A stretch of DNA of 64,000 bases. Source: Streptomyces mobaraensis NBRC 13819 = DSM 40847 (GTDB taxonomy: Bacteria > Actinomycetota > Actinomycetes > Streptomycetales > Streptomycetaceae). The translations under genes and the position numbers were made by a program. The notes under the pieces were generated by a model. It had not been told where the DNA came from. It ran no database searches and saw nothing but the letters and a program-made list of their open reading frames with translations. The stretch is taken from positions 6,969,501 through 7,033,500 of the forward strand of contig NZ_CP072827.1 in NCBI RefSeq assembly GCF_017916255.1. Reading direction: 5' to 3'. Within the stretch, counting starts at the first letter, position 1. Each line of letters opens with the position of its first letter. Below are positions 1 to 8,960 of this stretch, piece by piece.

Positions 1-239
1 CTGAGGCGCGAATGCGTCCGCGTGCGGCGCTCCCGGCTCGAGTTCGGCGACTTGCTGGATGAGGAGGCATTCGTTCAAGGGGGGCTGTTCCGGCAGGCTC
101 GCGCTCACCGTGTCCCCGGTGCTGGTGCTCGTGTACTTGAAGTTGAGTCCGAGATTTTCCTGCGCGTGCGCGGACGTGGCGGACGAGAGGGTCAGGACGA
201 GGGCGCTCGCGAGGCGAACAGCGCAGGAGGGAGGCGCAT
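1..239 (-). pseudogene. 5' part of a secreted-protein gene with an apparent frameshift; cut by the window edge
   Basis: An ATG at 239 (reading leftwards) has a good ribosome site, AAGGGA, 7 bases upstream. Its own frame stops after 15 codons. From about base 225 down to base 1 a different frame stays open. It reads like the hydrophobic core of a signal peptide (ALVLTLSSA), then an Ala-His-Ala cleavage site, then a Ser/Thr-rich mature protein beginning QENLGLNF. Joining the ATG to that frame needs a single indel in the pyrimidine-rich stretch just after the start. So this is either a pseudogene, a sequencing error, or a gene with an unusual start that I cannot find. I do not recognise the mature protein. 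The rest lies outside the window. Confidence 0.45.
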
Positions 240-1027
240 GGCGGATTCCCTTCGATGGGTGCCGCGGGGCTGGTCGGCACCCATGATGCTCTGGTACCCG
301 GGACGGGAATACGCCGATAGTGCCGTTCGTGACCTCCATCCACCCGCTGGGGTGAACTCGCTTTTGTCCAGGGGAGTTTGGAAGGACGAAGCATTGGCCA
401 AGGTGTGTCAGTCTCCCCACGCGGACGGCAGGCAAGCCCCCGCTGCCCGCTACGAGTGCCGCCGGATGAACGGCGTCTCACCCGCCATCACATGCCGGAG
501 GGATATCCGCGAAGAGGGCACGTGGTGCCTGGACGAGCCTTGGGAGGCGGAGTGCGGGAGTACGCGCGTCCCCGAACACCGAAAGCCGGATGCGTACGCC
601 CGCGCCCCGCGCCCACGCCAGGAATTCCCGTCCGAATGGCCGTGGGGAGGGCGAATTCCGCCGCCCGGACGCCACTTCCCCCGATGCCGCGCCCTCGCCG
701 TCGCCCGGGCCGGGGACCGGCACCGACCGGCGCCCGGACTGCCGACCGGACCGTGTTTTCGCTCGTTCAAGGGGATGAAACGGTGAACGGCGGGATTCCG
801 TGCCACCGCGTTTCGCGGAGGGGCAGGCGCTCGGCGCCGGGCGGGCCACTCGTCCCCGTCGACGGCGGCCACCGAGCGGGCACCTTGGCGACACTCCGCG
901 CCTGTGTCGTCACGATCGCGGATCCGGCGGCGGTGTGCCGAAGGAGCAGGGGAATCGGCGGCAGAGGGCGTGATGCGCCGGGGATCGGGCGTTCTCTGGC
1001 GGGTGGAGCCCGCATAGATTTCCCCGC
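240..1027. other. intergenic stretch with no convincing gene
   Basis: About 790 bases. Several overlapping open frames exist on both strands, but their translations are arginine- and proline-rich with no domain-like pattern and no good ribosome site, as expected of random GC-rich frames. I see no RNA gene. Promoters for the broken gene on the left and the rhodanese on the right must lie here, but I cannot place them. Confidence 0.5.
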
Positions 1028-1477
1028 ATGACGATCACCGCCTTCTCCCCGCCCGCCGACTCCGCCGCCTACTTCGCCGCCCGCCTCGCCTTCCACACCG
1101 ACGTCGCCGACGTGCACGCCGCGCTCGCCGCCGGGGCCGCGGACTTCACCGTCGTCGACTCGCGCTCCACGGCGGCCTGGGACCAGGGGCACGTACCTGG
1201 AGCCGTCCACCTGCCGACGTCCCACATTCCCCGGCTGGCGGGCGAGTTCCTCGATCCGGCGCGGCCCGTCGTCGTGTACTGCTGGGGGCCCGGCTGCGAC
1301 GGGGCCGCCCGGGCGGCGCTGGCGCTCGCGACGCTCGGGTACCGGGTGAAGGAGATGCTCGGCGGGATCGAGTACTGGATCCGCGAGGGGTACGAGGTCG
1401 AGACGTGGGAAGGGAAGCGCCGGCTGCCGGCGGATCCGCTGACCGCGCCCGTGGACGGCGGGGACTGCGGCTGCTGA
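1028..1477 (+). CDS. rhodanese-like sulfurtransferase domain protein
   Basis: This 149-residue protein is a single rhodanese domain, a fold that carries sulfur as a persulfide on one cysteine. The N-terminal part has the usual 'VVDSR...W..GHVPGAVHLP' pattern (about residues 45-65). The active-site loop starts at the cysteine in 'VVYCWGPGCDGA' (about residues 86-95), followed by the usual 'AALALATLGYRVKEMLGGIEYW' end of the fold. Its tail carries a Cys-Gly-Cys ending, which is odd and could bind metal or form a disulfide. It ends 3 bases before the convergent ATP-grasp gene. The family is certain. The sulfur acceptor cannot be predicted from context. Confidence 0.85.
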   Translation: MTITAFSPPADSAAYFAARLAFHTDVADVHAALAAGAADFTVVDSRSTAAWDQGHVPGAVHLPTSHIPRLAGEFLDPARPVVVYCWGPGCDGAARAALALATLGYRVKEMLGGIEYWIREGYEVETWEGKRRLPADPLTAPVDGGDCGC

Positions 1478-1479
1478 GG

Positions 1480-2346
1480 TCAGCCCCGCGCGAGGGCCGC
1501 GAGCAGCGGCCCGGGGTCGACGTCCCGCGGCAGGCCGCTCACCTGGCCGTCGCCGACCTCCACCACGCGCCACACCCCGTCCTCGCGCAGCGCCAAGTCC
1601 GTGGTGACGAAACGGCAGTCCAAGTCGGCGACGCACGGCGCCACCGCGTCCAGCGCCGGGGCCGGGAGGCGGTCCGGGGTGTCCGGGTGGGCGGTCGTCA
1701 GGACCGGGCGGCCGTCCAGCCACCACACCCGGGCCTCGCCCGCCGCCGTGAAGCGCTCGAAGGAGCGGAGGACGACGCCGCCCGCCAGGAACTCCCCCTG
1801 GAGTTCGGCGAACCGGCCGACGACCGCCGCCAGCCGGTCCGTGTCGGCGCGGTCGGGCACGTAACACGCCTCGTCCCACTCGTGCTTGCGGGACTTCACA
1901 TAGTCCTTGACCACCACCGGACCACCGCCGCCCAGCAGGGCCGCCCCCGCCGCCAGCCGCTCCCGGTCCGGCGCCCGCCCGGCCTCCGCCGGGAACCACA
2001 CGCTGCGCGGTGTCACCGGAGCGAACGTCCCGTACCAGCCCGGCAGTTCGTGCGCCCGCCGGTAGGAGGCGGGCGGGGTCAGCAGCGTCACCCCGCGCCC
2101 GGCCAGGGCCTCCGCCAGCTCCGCGTACCGCCCCGCGGGGATCATCCAGCCCCGGTACCACGCCGCGCCCGCGTCCCGCGGCACCCCCGCGACCGCCCCC
2201 GCCGCGTCCCCGGCGAGCAGCGCGTCGTGGTCGATCCGCGCGACCCGCAGCCCCCGTTCGCCCGCCGCCCGCGCCTCGGCGGCGAAGTGCGGGTCCGTAC
2301 GGCGGGGGGAGAGCGGGTCGCGGCAGACGAGGAGCAGCGGGGTCAT
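1480..2346 (-). CDS. ATP-grasp domain-containing protein
   Basis: A 288-residue protein resembling small actinobacterial ATP-grasp proteins. The first 100 residues form a Rossmann-like pre-ATP-grasp region (LLLVCRDPL; WYRGWMIP). 'GPVVVKDYVKSRKHEWDEACYV' near residue 145 fits the nucleotide-binding lysine segment, and 'WRVVEVGDGQVSGLP' near the C terminus fits the metal-binding Glu/Asn-type strand. ATP-grasp enzymes join a carboxylate to an amine or thiol using ATP. The substrate is unknown. The gene is monocistronic-looking and convergent with the rhodanese gene 3 bases away. I am sure of the fold but not of the reaction. Confidence 0.75.
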   Translation of the reverse strand: MTPLLLVCRDPLSPRRTDPHFAAEARAAGERGLRVARIDHDALLAGDAAGAVAGVPRDAGAAWYRGWMIPAGRYAELAEALAGRGVTLLTPPASYRRAHELPGWYGTFAPVTPRSVWFPAEAGRAPDRERLAAGAALLGGGGPVVVKDYVKSRKHEWDEACYVPDRADTDRLAAVVGRFAELQGEFLAGGVVLRSFERFTAAGEARVWWLDGRPVLTTAHPDTPDRLPAPALDAVAPCVADLDCRFVTTDLALREDGVWRVVEVGDGQVSGLPRDVDPGPLLAALARG

Positions 2347-2388
2347 GCCCGGAACCCTACGCGAGGGCTCCGGGCCGCCCGTCCGCCG

Positions 2389-4077
2389 TCAGAGCGCCGA
2401 CAGCTCCGCCACCAGGTCGTCCAGGCCCAGCGAACCCTGCGACAGCGCCGCCATGTGCCACGCCTTCGCGTCGAACGCGGCGCCGTGCCGCTTCCGGGCC
2501 GCCTCGCGGCCCAGCAGCCAGGCGCGCTCGCCGAGCTTGTAGCCGATCGCCTGGCCAGGCATGCCCAGGTAGCGGACGAGTTCGCTCTCCACGAAGTCCG
2601 CCGGGCGGCTGCTGTGCAGCCCGAAGAACTCCTGGGCCAGCTCCGGCGTCCAGCGCTCGCCCGGGTGGTACGGGGAGTCGGCCGGGATCTCCAGCTCCAG
2701 GTGCATGCCGATGTCGACGATGACGCGGGCGGCGCGCATCATCTGGGCGTCGAGGTAGCCCAGCCGCCGCTCGGCGTCGGTGAGGAAGCCCAGTTCGTCC
2801 ATCAGCCGCTCCGCGTACAGCGCCCAGCCCTCGGCGTTGGCGCTGACCTGGCCGAGGGTGACCTGGTAGCGGGAGAGCCGGTCGGCCACGTGCGTCCACT
2901 GGGCGAGCTGGAGGTGGTGGCCCGGCACGCCCTCGTGGTACCAGGTGGACACCAGGTCGTACACCGGGAAGCGGGTCAGGCCCATGGTCGGCAGCCAGGT
3001 CCGGCCCGGGCGGGTGAAGTCCTCGGACGGCGCCGTGTAGTACGGGGCCGCCGCGCCGCCGGGCGGGGCGATCCGCGACTCGACGCGCTTGACCCGCTCG
3101 GCCAGGTCGAAGTGGGTGCCGTCCAGCGCCTCGATGGCCTCGTCCATCAGGCCCTGGAGCCACTCCCTGGTCTCCTCCACGCCCTCGATGTGGGTGCCGT
3201 GCTCGTCGAGGTGGGCCAGCGCCTCCCAGGGCGTCCGCGCGCCCGGCAGGATCTTCTCGGCCTCCGTCCGCATCTCCGCCAGCAGGCGGTGGAACTCGGA
3301 CCAGCCGTAGGCGTACGCCTCCTCCAGGTCCAGGTCGGTGCCGTTCCAGTAGCGGGCCCACCGGGCGTAGCGCTCGCGGCCCACGACCTCCGGGGCGCCC
3401 TCGACGGCGGGGGCGTAGACGTCCCGCAGCCAGTCGCGGATCCCGGCGAGGGCGCCCGTCGCGGCCTCCGCCGCGCCGTCCAGCTCCGCCCGCAGCTCCT
3501 CGGGGGCGGGGGCCGTGAAGTCGCCGAACCAGCCCTTCCCGTCCGTGCCGATCCACTCGGCGAGCTGCTCCAGCACCGTGGCCACCTGCCGCGGGCCGCC
3601 CGGCAGTCCGCGCTTCAACCCCTCGGCCAGCGACGCCCGGTAGCCCTCCAGCGAGGCCGGCACGGCCCGCAGCCGGGCCGCGACCGCCGACCAGTCCTCG
3701 GCACTGTCCACCGGCATCAGCGTGAAGACCTCGCGCACCGAGTGCAGCGGCGAGTGGATGTTGCTGACGGCGCGGAGCGGCTCGCCCGCGTCGTGCACCG
3801 CGAGTTCGGCCGTCAGCCGCTCGCGCAGCAGCCGGGCGCAGCGCCGCTCGGCGTCGTCCTCCGCGCCGGGCAGCCGCTCGGCCTCCGCCAGCCGGGCCAG
3901 TGTCTCCCGCGCCAGGCCGGCCACCGCCTCCTGCCCCTCGGGCGAGAAGTCGGGCAGCCGGCGGGCGCTGGACGCGACGCCGAGGTAGGTACCGGTGATC
4001 GGGTCGAGCTCGATGTACGCGTCGACGTAGGCGTCGGCGACCTGGCGGGGCAGCTGAGTGCTGGTGGTGTTCGGCAT
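2389..4077 (-). CDS. DUF885 family protein (putative zinc metallopeptidase-like)
   Basis: A 562-residue protein of the DUF885 family, which is related to zinc peptidases and common in actinobacteria. The key motif is 'WYHEGVPGHHLQLAQ' in the C-terminal half (about residue 375), an HExxxGHH arrangement expected to bind metal. The helix-rich N-terminal half begins 'ADAYVDAYIELDPITGTYLG', typical of the family. I chose the ATG at 4077 because it has a GAGGA ribosome site and starts at the family's usual N terminus; an upstream in-frame ATG at 4140 would add 21 low-complexity residues. No signal peptide is visible, so it is probably cytoplasmic. The substrate is unknown. Confidence 0.85.
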   Translation of the reverse strand: MPNTTSTQLPRQVADAYVDAYIELDPITGTYLGVASSARRLPDFSPEGQEAVAGLARETLARLAEAERLPGAEDDAERRCARLLRERLTAELAVHDAGEPLRAVSNIHSPLHSVREVFTLMPVDSAEDWSAVAARLRAVPASLEGYRASLAEGLKRGLPGGPRQVATVLEQLAEWIGTDGKGWFGDFTAPAPEELRAELDGAAEAATGALAGIRDWLRDVYAPAVEGAPEVVGRERYARWARYWNGTDLDLEEAYAYGWSEFHRLLAEMRTEAEKILPGARTPWEALAHLDEHGTHIEGVEETREWLQGLMDEAIEALDGTHFDLAERVKRVESRIAPPGGAAAPYYTAPSEDFTRPGRTWLPTMGLTRFPVYDLVSTWYHEGVPGHHLQLAQWTHVADRLSRYQVTLGQVSANAEGWALYAERLMDELGFLTDAERRLGYLDAQMMRAARVIVDIGMHLELEIPADSPYHPGERWTPELAQEFFGLHSSRPADFVESELVRYLGMPGQAIGYKLGERAWLLGREAARKRHGAAFDAKAWHMAALSQGSLGLDDLVAELSAL

Positions 4078-4347
4078 GCGCCCATCCTCGTACGGTGGAG
4101 GGCGCCGCGTCACGCGGGATTCGCCGTGACCGGGACGCACGGGCGGCGGCCCGGAGTCACGGCCGGCGGGCGGGGGCCGCGGCGGCCGGGTTTCGCGGTC
4201 GTCGGCCGGGGTTCGTGGGCCGCTTGCCCGGTTCCGCGGTGTCGGCCCGGGCCCGGGGCCGGCCGCCGGGGTGCGCGGCGGCCGGACTCATGGGCCGCGG
4301 ACCCGGATCCACGCCGTCGCCCGGGGCCCACGGCCGGCAGCCGGGTG
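4078..4347. other. GC-rich low-complexity spacer
   Basis: Roughly 270 bases made of degenerate repeats of a GGCCGGGTTCGCGG-like unit (for example around 4140-4370). All six frames translate to Gly/Arg/Pro-rich low-complexity sequence. I see no gene. Such tracts can form hairpins and may end transcription of the gene to the right. Confidence 0.4.
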
Positions 4348-5700
4348 TCACGGCCGGCCGGCCGCCAGGCGTGGGACGGCGGCCGGTGTGACGCGGGCGG
4401 TGATCACCAGCGTGCCCTCCTCGACCTGGTAGTCCAGCGGCAGGCCCAGCCCGCGCATCGCCGCCACCATGCCGGTGTTGGACGCCCGGGTGACCGCGTA
4501 GACGCTGTCGCAGCCCGCCTCGGCCGCCATCACCACCAGCCGGCGCAGCAGTTCGGCGCCGACGCCGCGCCGCTGCCACGCGTCCTCGACGAGCAGCGCC
4601 ACCTCCGTCTCCTCGCCGTCCCACAGCAGGTGGCCGAGGGCGACCAGCCGGCCGGACGGCGCGTACGCGGCGAGCGTCCGGCCGAACCGCGGGCCGAGCA
4701 GGTGGACGAGGTAGCGGTCGGCGGCGGTGACGTCCCGGACCGGACCGTGGTAGCGCAGGGCGAGCGTGGCGGGGGAGCAGCGCTCGTGCATCGCCTTGGC
4801 CGCCGCGAGGTCGCCGGTGTCCGCCCGACGGACCGTCACCTCGTCCCCGGCGGGCAGCGTCAGCACGTCGTCGCGGCGCGGGAACCGCGGGCCCAGCCGC
4901 GCGTCCAGCTCGACGAGCGCCCGGGCGCGGGCGAACTCCGCCGGCGTGAACGGTAGATGGGGCCGCTCGATGGTGATCGTGCCGCCGGACGGGTCGCGCA
5001 GCCGCAGGACGGTCTCCCGCCACTCGCCCTCGGCCGGGACCTCCGCCGTGCCCGCCGCGCCCGCCGGCGCCGAGCGGATCGCGCACCGGCCGAGCAGCCG
5101 GCGCAGGGCGAGCGGCAGTTCGGCGGAGTCCAGGGCGGTGCGGGTGGCGAGGTCCAGCACCCGGGTGGGGGCGTCCACCAGGTCGTGGGCGTCGGCCCGC
5201 TCCAGCCAGGTCTCCCGGCCCCCGCCCGCCTCGGCGGCCCGGGCCAGCGCGTCGGCCGTGAGCCCGTCCGGCGCCCGCAGCAACAGCTCGTCGACCGTCC
5301 CCTCGGCCAGCGGGTGCGTCTGGAGGGCGAGGATGTCGACGCCCCGGCCGGCCAGGGCCAGGCAGAGGGCCGCGAGGCTGCCCGGTTCGTCGCGGACGGT
5401 GGTGCGCATCCGCCACAGCGTGCTGCCGGTGGCCGCCCCCGGCGCCGCGGCCGTCGGCGCCGGGGCGGTGGACCGTGCCCGCCGCCGCCGGTGCCACCAG
5501 GTGTGGAACCCGGCCGTGGCCAGCAGCCCGGCGGCGGACCCGGCGAGCAGGACCGGCCCGTCGGGACCGTGCACCACGGTGTCGGCCACGCAGTCGGCGG
5601 CGGCCACGGCGGTGAACAGGGCGGCGAGTTCCGCCAGGTCACGCCGCCAGTGGTGCGCGCGGCCGGGGGCGCCCGCGGGGGTCGCGTCGGTGTCGGTCAT
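4348..5700 (-). CDS. ACT domain - GNAT acetyltransferase fusion protein
   Basis: A 450-residue two-domain protein. After a hydrophobic stretch (about residues 20-60) comes an ACT-like regulatory domain near residues 95-175 ('MRTTVRDEPGSLAALCLALAG'), the type that binds small ligands such as amino acids. The C-terminal third (about residues 300-435) is a GNAT N-acetyltransferase: 'VTVRRADTGDLAAAKAMHERC', then the acetyl-CoA loop 'VEDAWQRRGVGAELLRRL' with the Q-R-R-G-V-G pyrophosphate-binding signature. The pairing suggests an acetyltransferase gated by an amino acid or similar ligand. Start set at the ATG at 5700. Target unknown. Confidence 0.8.
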   Translation of the reverse strand: MTDTDATPAGAPGRAHHWRRDLAELAALFTAVAAADCVADTVVHGPDGPVLLAGSAAGLLATAGFHTWWHRRRRARSTAPAPTAAAPGAATGSTLWRMRTTVRDEPGSLAALCLALAGRGVDILALQTHPLAEGTVDELLLRAPDGLTADALARAAEAGGGRETWLERADAHDLVDAPTRVLDLATRTALDSAELPLALRRLLGRCAIRSAPAGAAGTAEVPAEGEWRETVLRLRDPSGGTITIERPHLPFTPAEFARARALVELDARLGPRFPRRDDVLTLPAGDEVTVRRADTGDLAAAKAMHERCSPATLALRYHGPVRDVTAADRYLVHLLGPRFGRTLAAYAPSGRLVALGHLLWDGEETEVALLVEDAWQRRGVGAELLRRLVVMAAEAGCDSVYAVTRASNTGMVAAMRGLGLPLDYQVEEGTLVITARVTPAAVPRLAAGRP

Positions 5701-5895
5701 GGTGTCCACCCTGACGAAGCGGTGTTGCCCGATCACGAACACCTCGTGTCCTCCGGGTAAAAGACACCTGCGGCACGTTACGGACGGCTTCGCTCGGTTG
5801 GTCCCCGGCGGCGGCTCCCACCTGCGGCGACGGCGGCCGCCCGACGGGCCGTCCCAGGTCGGCGGCCGGGCGCCGGGGCGTGGATACTGGCGGGC

Positions 5896-6516
5896 ATGCG
5901 CGTTGACATCGACATCGAATCCGCCGGCCGGGCCGCCGTCTACCGGCTCCTCACCTCCGTGGTCGTACCCCGGCCGATCGCCTGGGTGTCCACGGTCTCC
6001 GAGGACGGGACGACGGCCAACCTCGCCCCCCACTCGTTCTTCACCATCGCCTGCGTGGAGCCCCCGATCGTCCAGTTCACCTCGGTCGGGCGCAAGGACA
6101 CCCTGCGCAACGTCGAGGCGACCGGGGAGTTCGTCGTCAACCTGGCCCCCGAGGGGCTCGAACGGCAGATCAACGAGACCGGCGCCGACTTCCCGCCCGG
6201 CGTCGACGAGTTCGACGCCGTCGGCCTCGCCAAGGAGCCGTCGCTCCTGGTGAAGGCGCCCCGGGTCGCGGACTCGCCCGTCGCCCTCGAATGCCGGCTG
6301 CACGGCACGCTCCGTCTGGGCGACTCCACCGTCGTCCTCGGCCGGGTGGTGCACGCCGTGGTCGGCGAGTCCGTCCTGGACGGCGACCACCCGGACATCG
6401 CCCGCCTGCGCCCGCTCAGCCGGCTCGGGAGGGACGAGTGGGGAACGGTCGACGGCGTCCGGTCCATCCCGCGCGTCGCGTACGCGGACTGGCAGAAGAC
6501 CGCCGACGCGAACTGA
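5896..6516 (+). CDS. flavin reductase-like (DIM6/NTAB) domain protein
   Basis: A 206-residue protein of the FMN-binding split-barrel family. Diagnostic stretches are 'PRPIAWVSTVSEDGTTANLAPHSFF' (residues 26-50), 'PPIVQFTSVGRKDTLRN' and 'GEFVVNLA', which form the FMN pocket in DIM6/NTAB proteins. Members reduce flavin with NAD(P)H or act as FMN-binding oxidoreductases. It stands alone between genes on the opposite strand, so a partner oxygenase is not evident. The start is weakly supported (GGCGGG a few bases upstream), but the protein begins as relatives do. Confidence 0.85.
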   Translation: MRVDIDIESAGRAAVYRLLTSVVVPRPIAWVSTVSEDGTTANLAPHSFFTIACVEPPIVQFTSVGRKDTLRNVEATGEFVVNLAPEGLERQINETGADFPPGVDEFDAVGLAKEPSLLVKAPRVADSPVALECRLHGTLRLGDSTVVLGRVVHAVVGESVLDGDHPDIARLRPLSRLGRDEWGTVDGVRSIPRVAYADWQKTADAN

Positions 6517-6662
6517 CGCGCGGGGGCGCCCCGCGCGCGGCGGCCGAACCGGCCGCCCGGGCTTTCGCGCCCCGGCCGGGGACCCACCCGAGGCACCCGG
6601 CCGGCGCCTTCCGCCGGGCCCGTCGGCAGTCGCGGTTCGCGCGCTGCGCCCGCCCCCGCCCC

Positions 6663-8039
6663 CTACCCTCCCTTGACCAGATCCCGCAGCGCGTCCTCCA
6701 CCCCCCGGTGGAAGGTCGGGTACGCGTAGATCATGTGCCGCAGCGTCTCCACCGGCACCTCCGCCTGGACCGCCACCGCGAGGCCGTACAGCATCTCGCC
6801 GCCCGCGGGGCCGGCCGTCGTGGCTCCGACCAGGATGCCGCGGTCCACGTCCTCGACCAGCTTGATCACGCCCTGGTTGCCGGCCTTGTGGATCCAGCCG
6901 CGGGCCGAGGACGGCACCTTGGCCAGTCCGGTGCGCACCCGGAGGCCGCGGTCGCGGGCCTGGCCCTCCGTCAGGCCGACGGCGCCGATCTCCGGATCGG
7001 TGAAGGTGACGCGCGGCAGGGCCCGGTAGTCCGCCCCGGGCCCCGGTTCGCCCAGGATCTCGCGGGCGACGATCTCCGCCTCGTACATGGCCACGTGCGT
7101 GAACGCGCCGTGGCCCGTCACGTCCCCCGCCGCCCAGAGCCCGTCCGCGGCCCGCATCCGGCCGTCGGTGCGCACCCATCGGGCCGTCGGATCGAGGCCG
7201 ACCGTCTCCAGGCCGAGGTCGCGCAGGTCCGCCCGGCGGCCGGTCGCCACCAGCAGCCGGTCGGCGGTCAGTTCCTCGCCGCTCTCCAGGACGAGGACGA
7301 ACGCGTCGCCGTCGTGGCGGGCGGCGGCCGCCCGGGCGTCCGTGCGGATGGTGATCCCCTCCGCCGCCAGCACCTCGGTCAGCAGGGCGGCGGCCTCCGG
7401 CTCGTCCGCCGGGACGAGGCTGCCCATCGCCTCCACCACGGTGACGCGGGTCCCGAACCGGCCGTAGACCTGGGCGAGTTCGACGCCGATCGAGCCGCCG
7501 CCCAGCACCAGCAGCGAGCCCGGGGGCTCGGTCGCGGCGATGGCGTCCCGGTTCGTCCAGTACGGGACGGCGTCCAGTCCGGGCACCGGCGGGATCTGCG
7601 GCTTGGTCCCGGTGGCGAGGACCACGCCGCGCGCGGCCTCGAAGACGCCGCCCCCCGGACCGTCCACGGTCACCGTCCGGGGACCGGTGAGCCGGCCCCG
7701 GCCGCGGGCCAGCCGGCCGCCCTTGTCGCGGAACCGGTCGGCGGCCACCTGGTCGTTCCAGTCGTCGGTGGCCTCGTCGCGGATCCGCGACGCGACCGGC
7801 GACCAGTCCGGCTCCACCCGCGCCGCGCCGGCCATCCCGGGGATCCGGCGGGCCTCGGCCAGCAGACCGCCGGCCCGGATCATCATCTTGCTGGGCACAC
7901 AGCCCCAGTACGGGCACTCGCCGCCGACGAGCTCCACCTCCACCCCCACCACCCGCAGCCCGGCCTCCGCCAGCCGCCCCGCGACGTGCTCGCCGCCCGG
8001 GCCCATTCCGATGACGACGACGTCCACTTCTTCGGCCAT
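6663..8039 (-). CDS. pyridine nucleotide-disulfide oxidoreductase (dihydrolipoamide dehydrogenase/mercuric reductase type)
   Basis: A 458-residue FAD flavoprotein. The N terminus has the FAD dinucleotide fold ('VVVIGMGPGGEHVAGRLAEAG'). The redox-active disulfide is present near residue 40 (ECPYWGCVPSK, the CxxxxC motif). A second Rossmann motif ('LVLGGGSIGVELAQVYGRFG') binds NAD(P)H, and the C-terminal dimerisation domain ends with 'YAYPTFHRGVEDAL'. The last region has His in 'HMIYAYPTFHRG', the expected base. It lacks the N-terminal HMA domain of many MerA proteins and no 2-oxo acid dehydrogenase genes are adjacent, so the disulfide substrate is open. The ATG at 8039 is preferred over an upstream ATG at 8135, which adds residues lacking family similarity. 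Confidence 0.88.
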   Translation of the reverse strand: MAEEVDVVVIGMGPGGEHVAGRLAEAGLRVVGVEVELVGGECPYWGCVPSKMMIRAGGLLAEARRIPGMAGAARVEPDWSPVASRIRDEATDDWNDQVAADRFRDKGGRLARGRGRLTGPRTVTVDGPGGGVFEAARGVVLATGTKPQIPPVPGLDAVPYWTNRDAIAATEPPGSLLVLGGGSIGVELAQVYGRFGTRVTVVEAMGSLVPADEPEAAALLTEVLAAEGITIRTDARAAAARHDGDAFVLVLESGEELTADRLLVATGRRADLRDLGLETVGLDPTARWVRTDGRMRAADGLWAAGDVTGHGAFTHVAMYEAEIVAREILGEPGPGADYRALPRVTFTDPEIGAVGLTEGQARDRGLRVRTGLAKVPSSARGWIHKAGNQGVIKLVEDVDRGILVGATTAGPAGGEMLYGLAVAVQAEVPVETLRHMIYAYPTFHRGVEDALRDLVKGG

Positions 8040-8197
8040 GCCACCGCACTCCGCTTCCTTGTGGGATTCCGACGCGGGATCCGACGGGATTCCGACGCGT
8101 CCGCCCACCCTGCCAGTGCCGGGGGCGCCCGTCACGGGTGACGCGCGCCGGGCGTACGGTCGGGTGGCGGACGCCTGGGCGAAGGAGGTAAAGGCAC

Positions 8198-8302
8198 GTG
8201 GGACAGGACCGTTTCATCGTGGTGGAACCGCCCCGGGCGTCCGTGGGGGAGCGGGTCCGGTTCGTCACCGGGCGGGTCCGGGAGGGGGCCGGGAACGTGT
8301 GA
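8198..8302 (+). CDS. small hypothetical protein (34 residues)
   Basis: A GTG start has a perfect GGAGGT ribosome site (8184-8189) eight bases upstream, stronger than that of most genes here. The 34 codons encode a short, Val- and Arg-rich peptide beginning MGQDRFIVVEPP, with alternating hydrophobic residues suggesting a beta-hairpin rather than a membrane helix. It lies about 100 bases upstream of the secreted protein at 8403. I do not recognise it. It may be a small protein or a leader peptide. Confidence 0.4.
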   Translation: MGQDRFIVVEPPRASVGERVRFVTGRVREGAGNV

Positions 8303-8402
8303 CCGGTTCTGCCCTTGGGGGTTTTGTGAAGGACGTGCAGAATTCCCCACCGTACCGCCATGCGTCTCGCGTCACGTCGGTTCACACCTGTGAGGAGAAG
8401 TC

Positions 8403-8939
8403 ATGCGCTCGGTGAAAACGGTGCTCGCCCTCGGCGCCGCGGCCCTCGCCGCGGCCGGTGCGCTCACGACCCCCGCGGCGGCGGCCCCGCCCGCCCCCGA
8501 CGCCAACGGCAAGGCCATGACCTGGACCCTGCTCGCCGACGGGCCCAGCGGCACGGTCCAGGTCGGCGGCGGCCCCCTGAGCAACCCCTACCAGGGCGAC
8601 ACCGCCACGACCACCGCGCTGCCGCTGCTCTGCCTCAAGGTCGACGGCCGTCCCGTCCCCGCGGGCATCACCCCCGGCTTCTACGCCGGCTGGGCGCGCG
8701 GCACGGTCGCGGCCACCGCCCCGATCCGCGGCAACCGCCTGACCGGCCGGGCCGTCGCCGACGGCGTCTGCGCCAACAACTTCGGCGCCGGCTGGCGCAT
8801 GGCCGAGTTCCACGACGGCAGATACGGCACCAACCTGGAGAGTTCCGGCGGCTGGAGCTTCTGGGCCGACGGCGACGTACCCGCCGGCACCCGCTTCTGG
8901 ACGGCGATCAACGACCAGCCGGCCAACCCCTGGAACTGA
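8403..8939 (+). CDS. secreted protein of unknown function, possibly lectin-like
   Basis: A 178-residue protein with a clear Sec signal peptide: basic start (MRSVK), hydrophobic core (VLALGAAALAAAGAL) and an Ala-x-Ala cut site near residue 29. The mature domain has two cysteines, in 'LLCLKVDG' and 'GVCANNFGAGW', which probably pair. It ends 'GGWSFWA...TRFWTAINDQPANPW'. This pattern of Trp/Asn-rich turns (GxGWRMAEFHDG...FW..INDQP) reminds me of small C-type-lectin or fibrinogen-like secreted bacterial domains, but that is an impression. The ribosome site GAGGAG precedes the ATG. It ends 21 bases before the convergent response regulator gene. Confidence 0.8.
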   Translation: MRSVKTVLALGAAALAAAGALTTPAAAAPPAPDANGKAMTWTLLADGPSGTVQVGGGPLSNPYQGDTATTTALPLLCLKVDGRPVPAGITPGFYAGWARGTVAATAPIRGNRLTGRAVADGVCANNFGAGWRMAEFHDGRYGTNLESSGGWSFWADGDVPAGTRFWTAINDQPANPWN

Positions 8940-8960
8940 TCCGCTCCAGGACGGCCGCGG

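Noticed and set aside
767..2161. Long open frame on the minus strand (464 codons) across the rhodanese and ATP-grasp genes
   Set aside because: Arg/Gly/Pro-rich translation with no domains; a GC-rich shadow of two well-supported genes.
1405..4956. Plus-strand open frame of 1183 codons
   Set aside because: It runs antisense over ATP-grasp, DUF885 and ACT-GNAT genes and encodes only low-complexity sequence.
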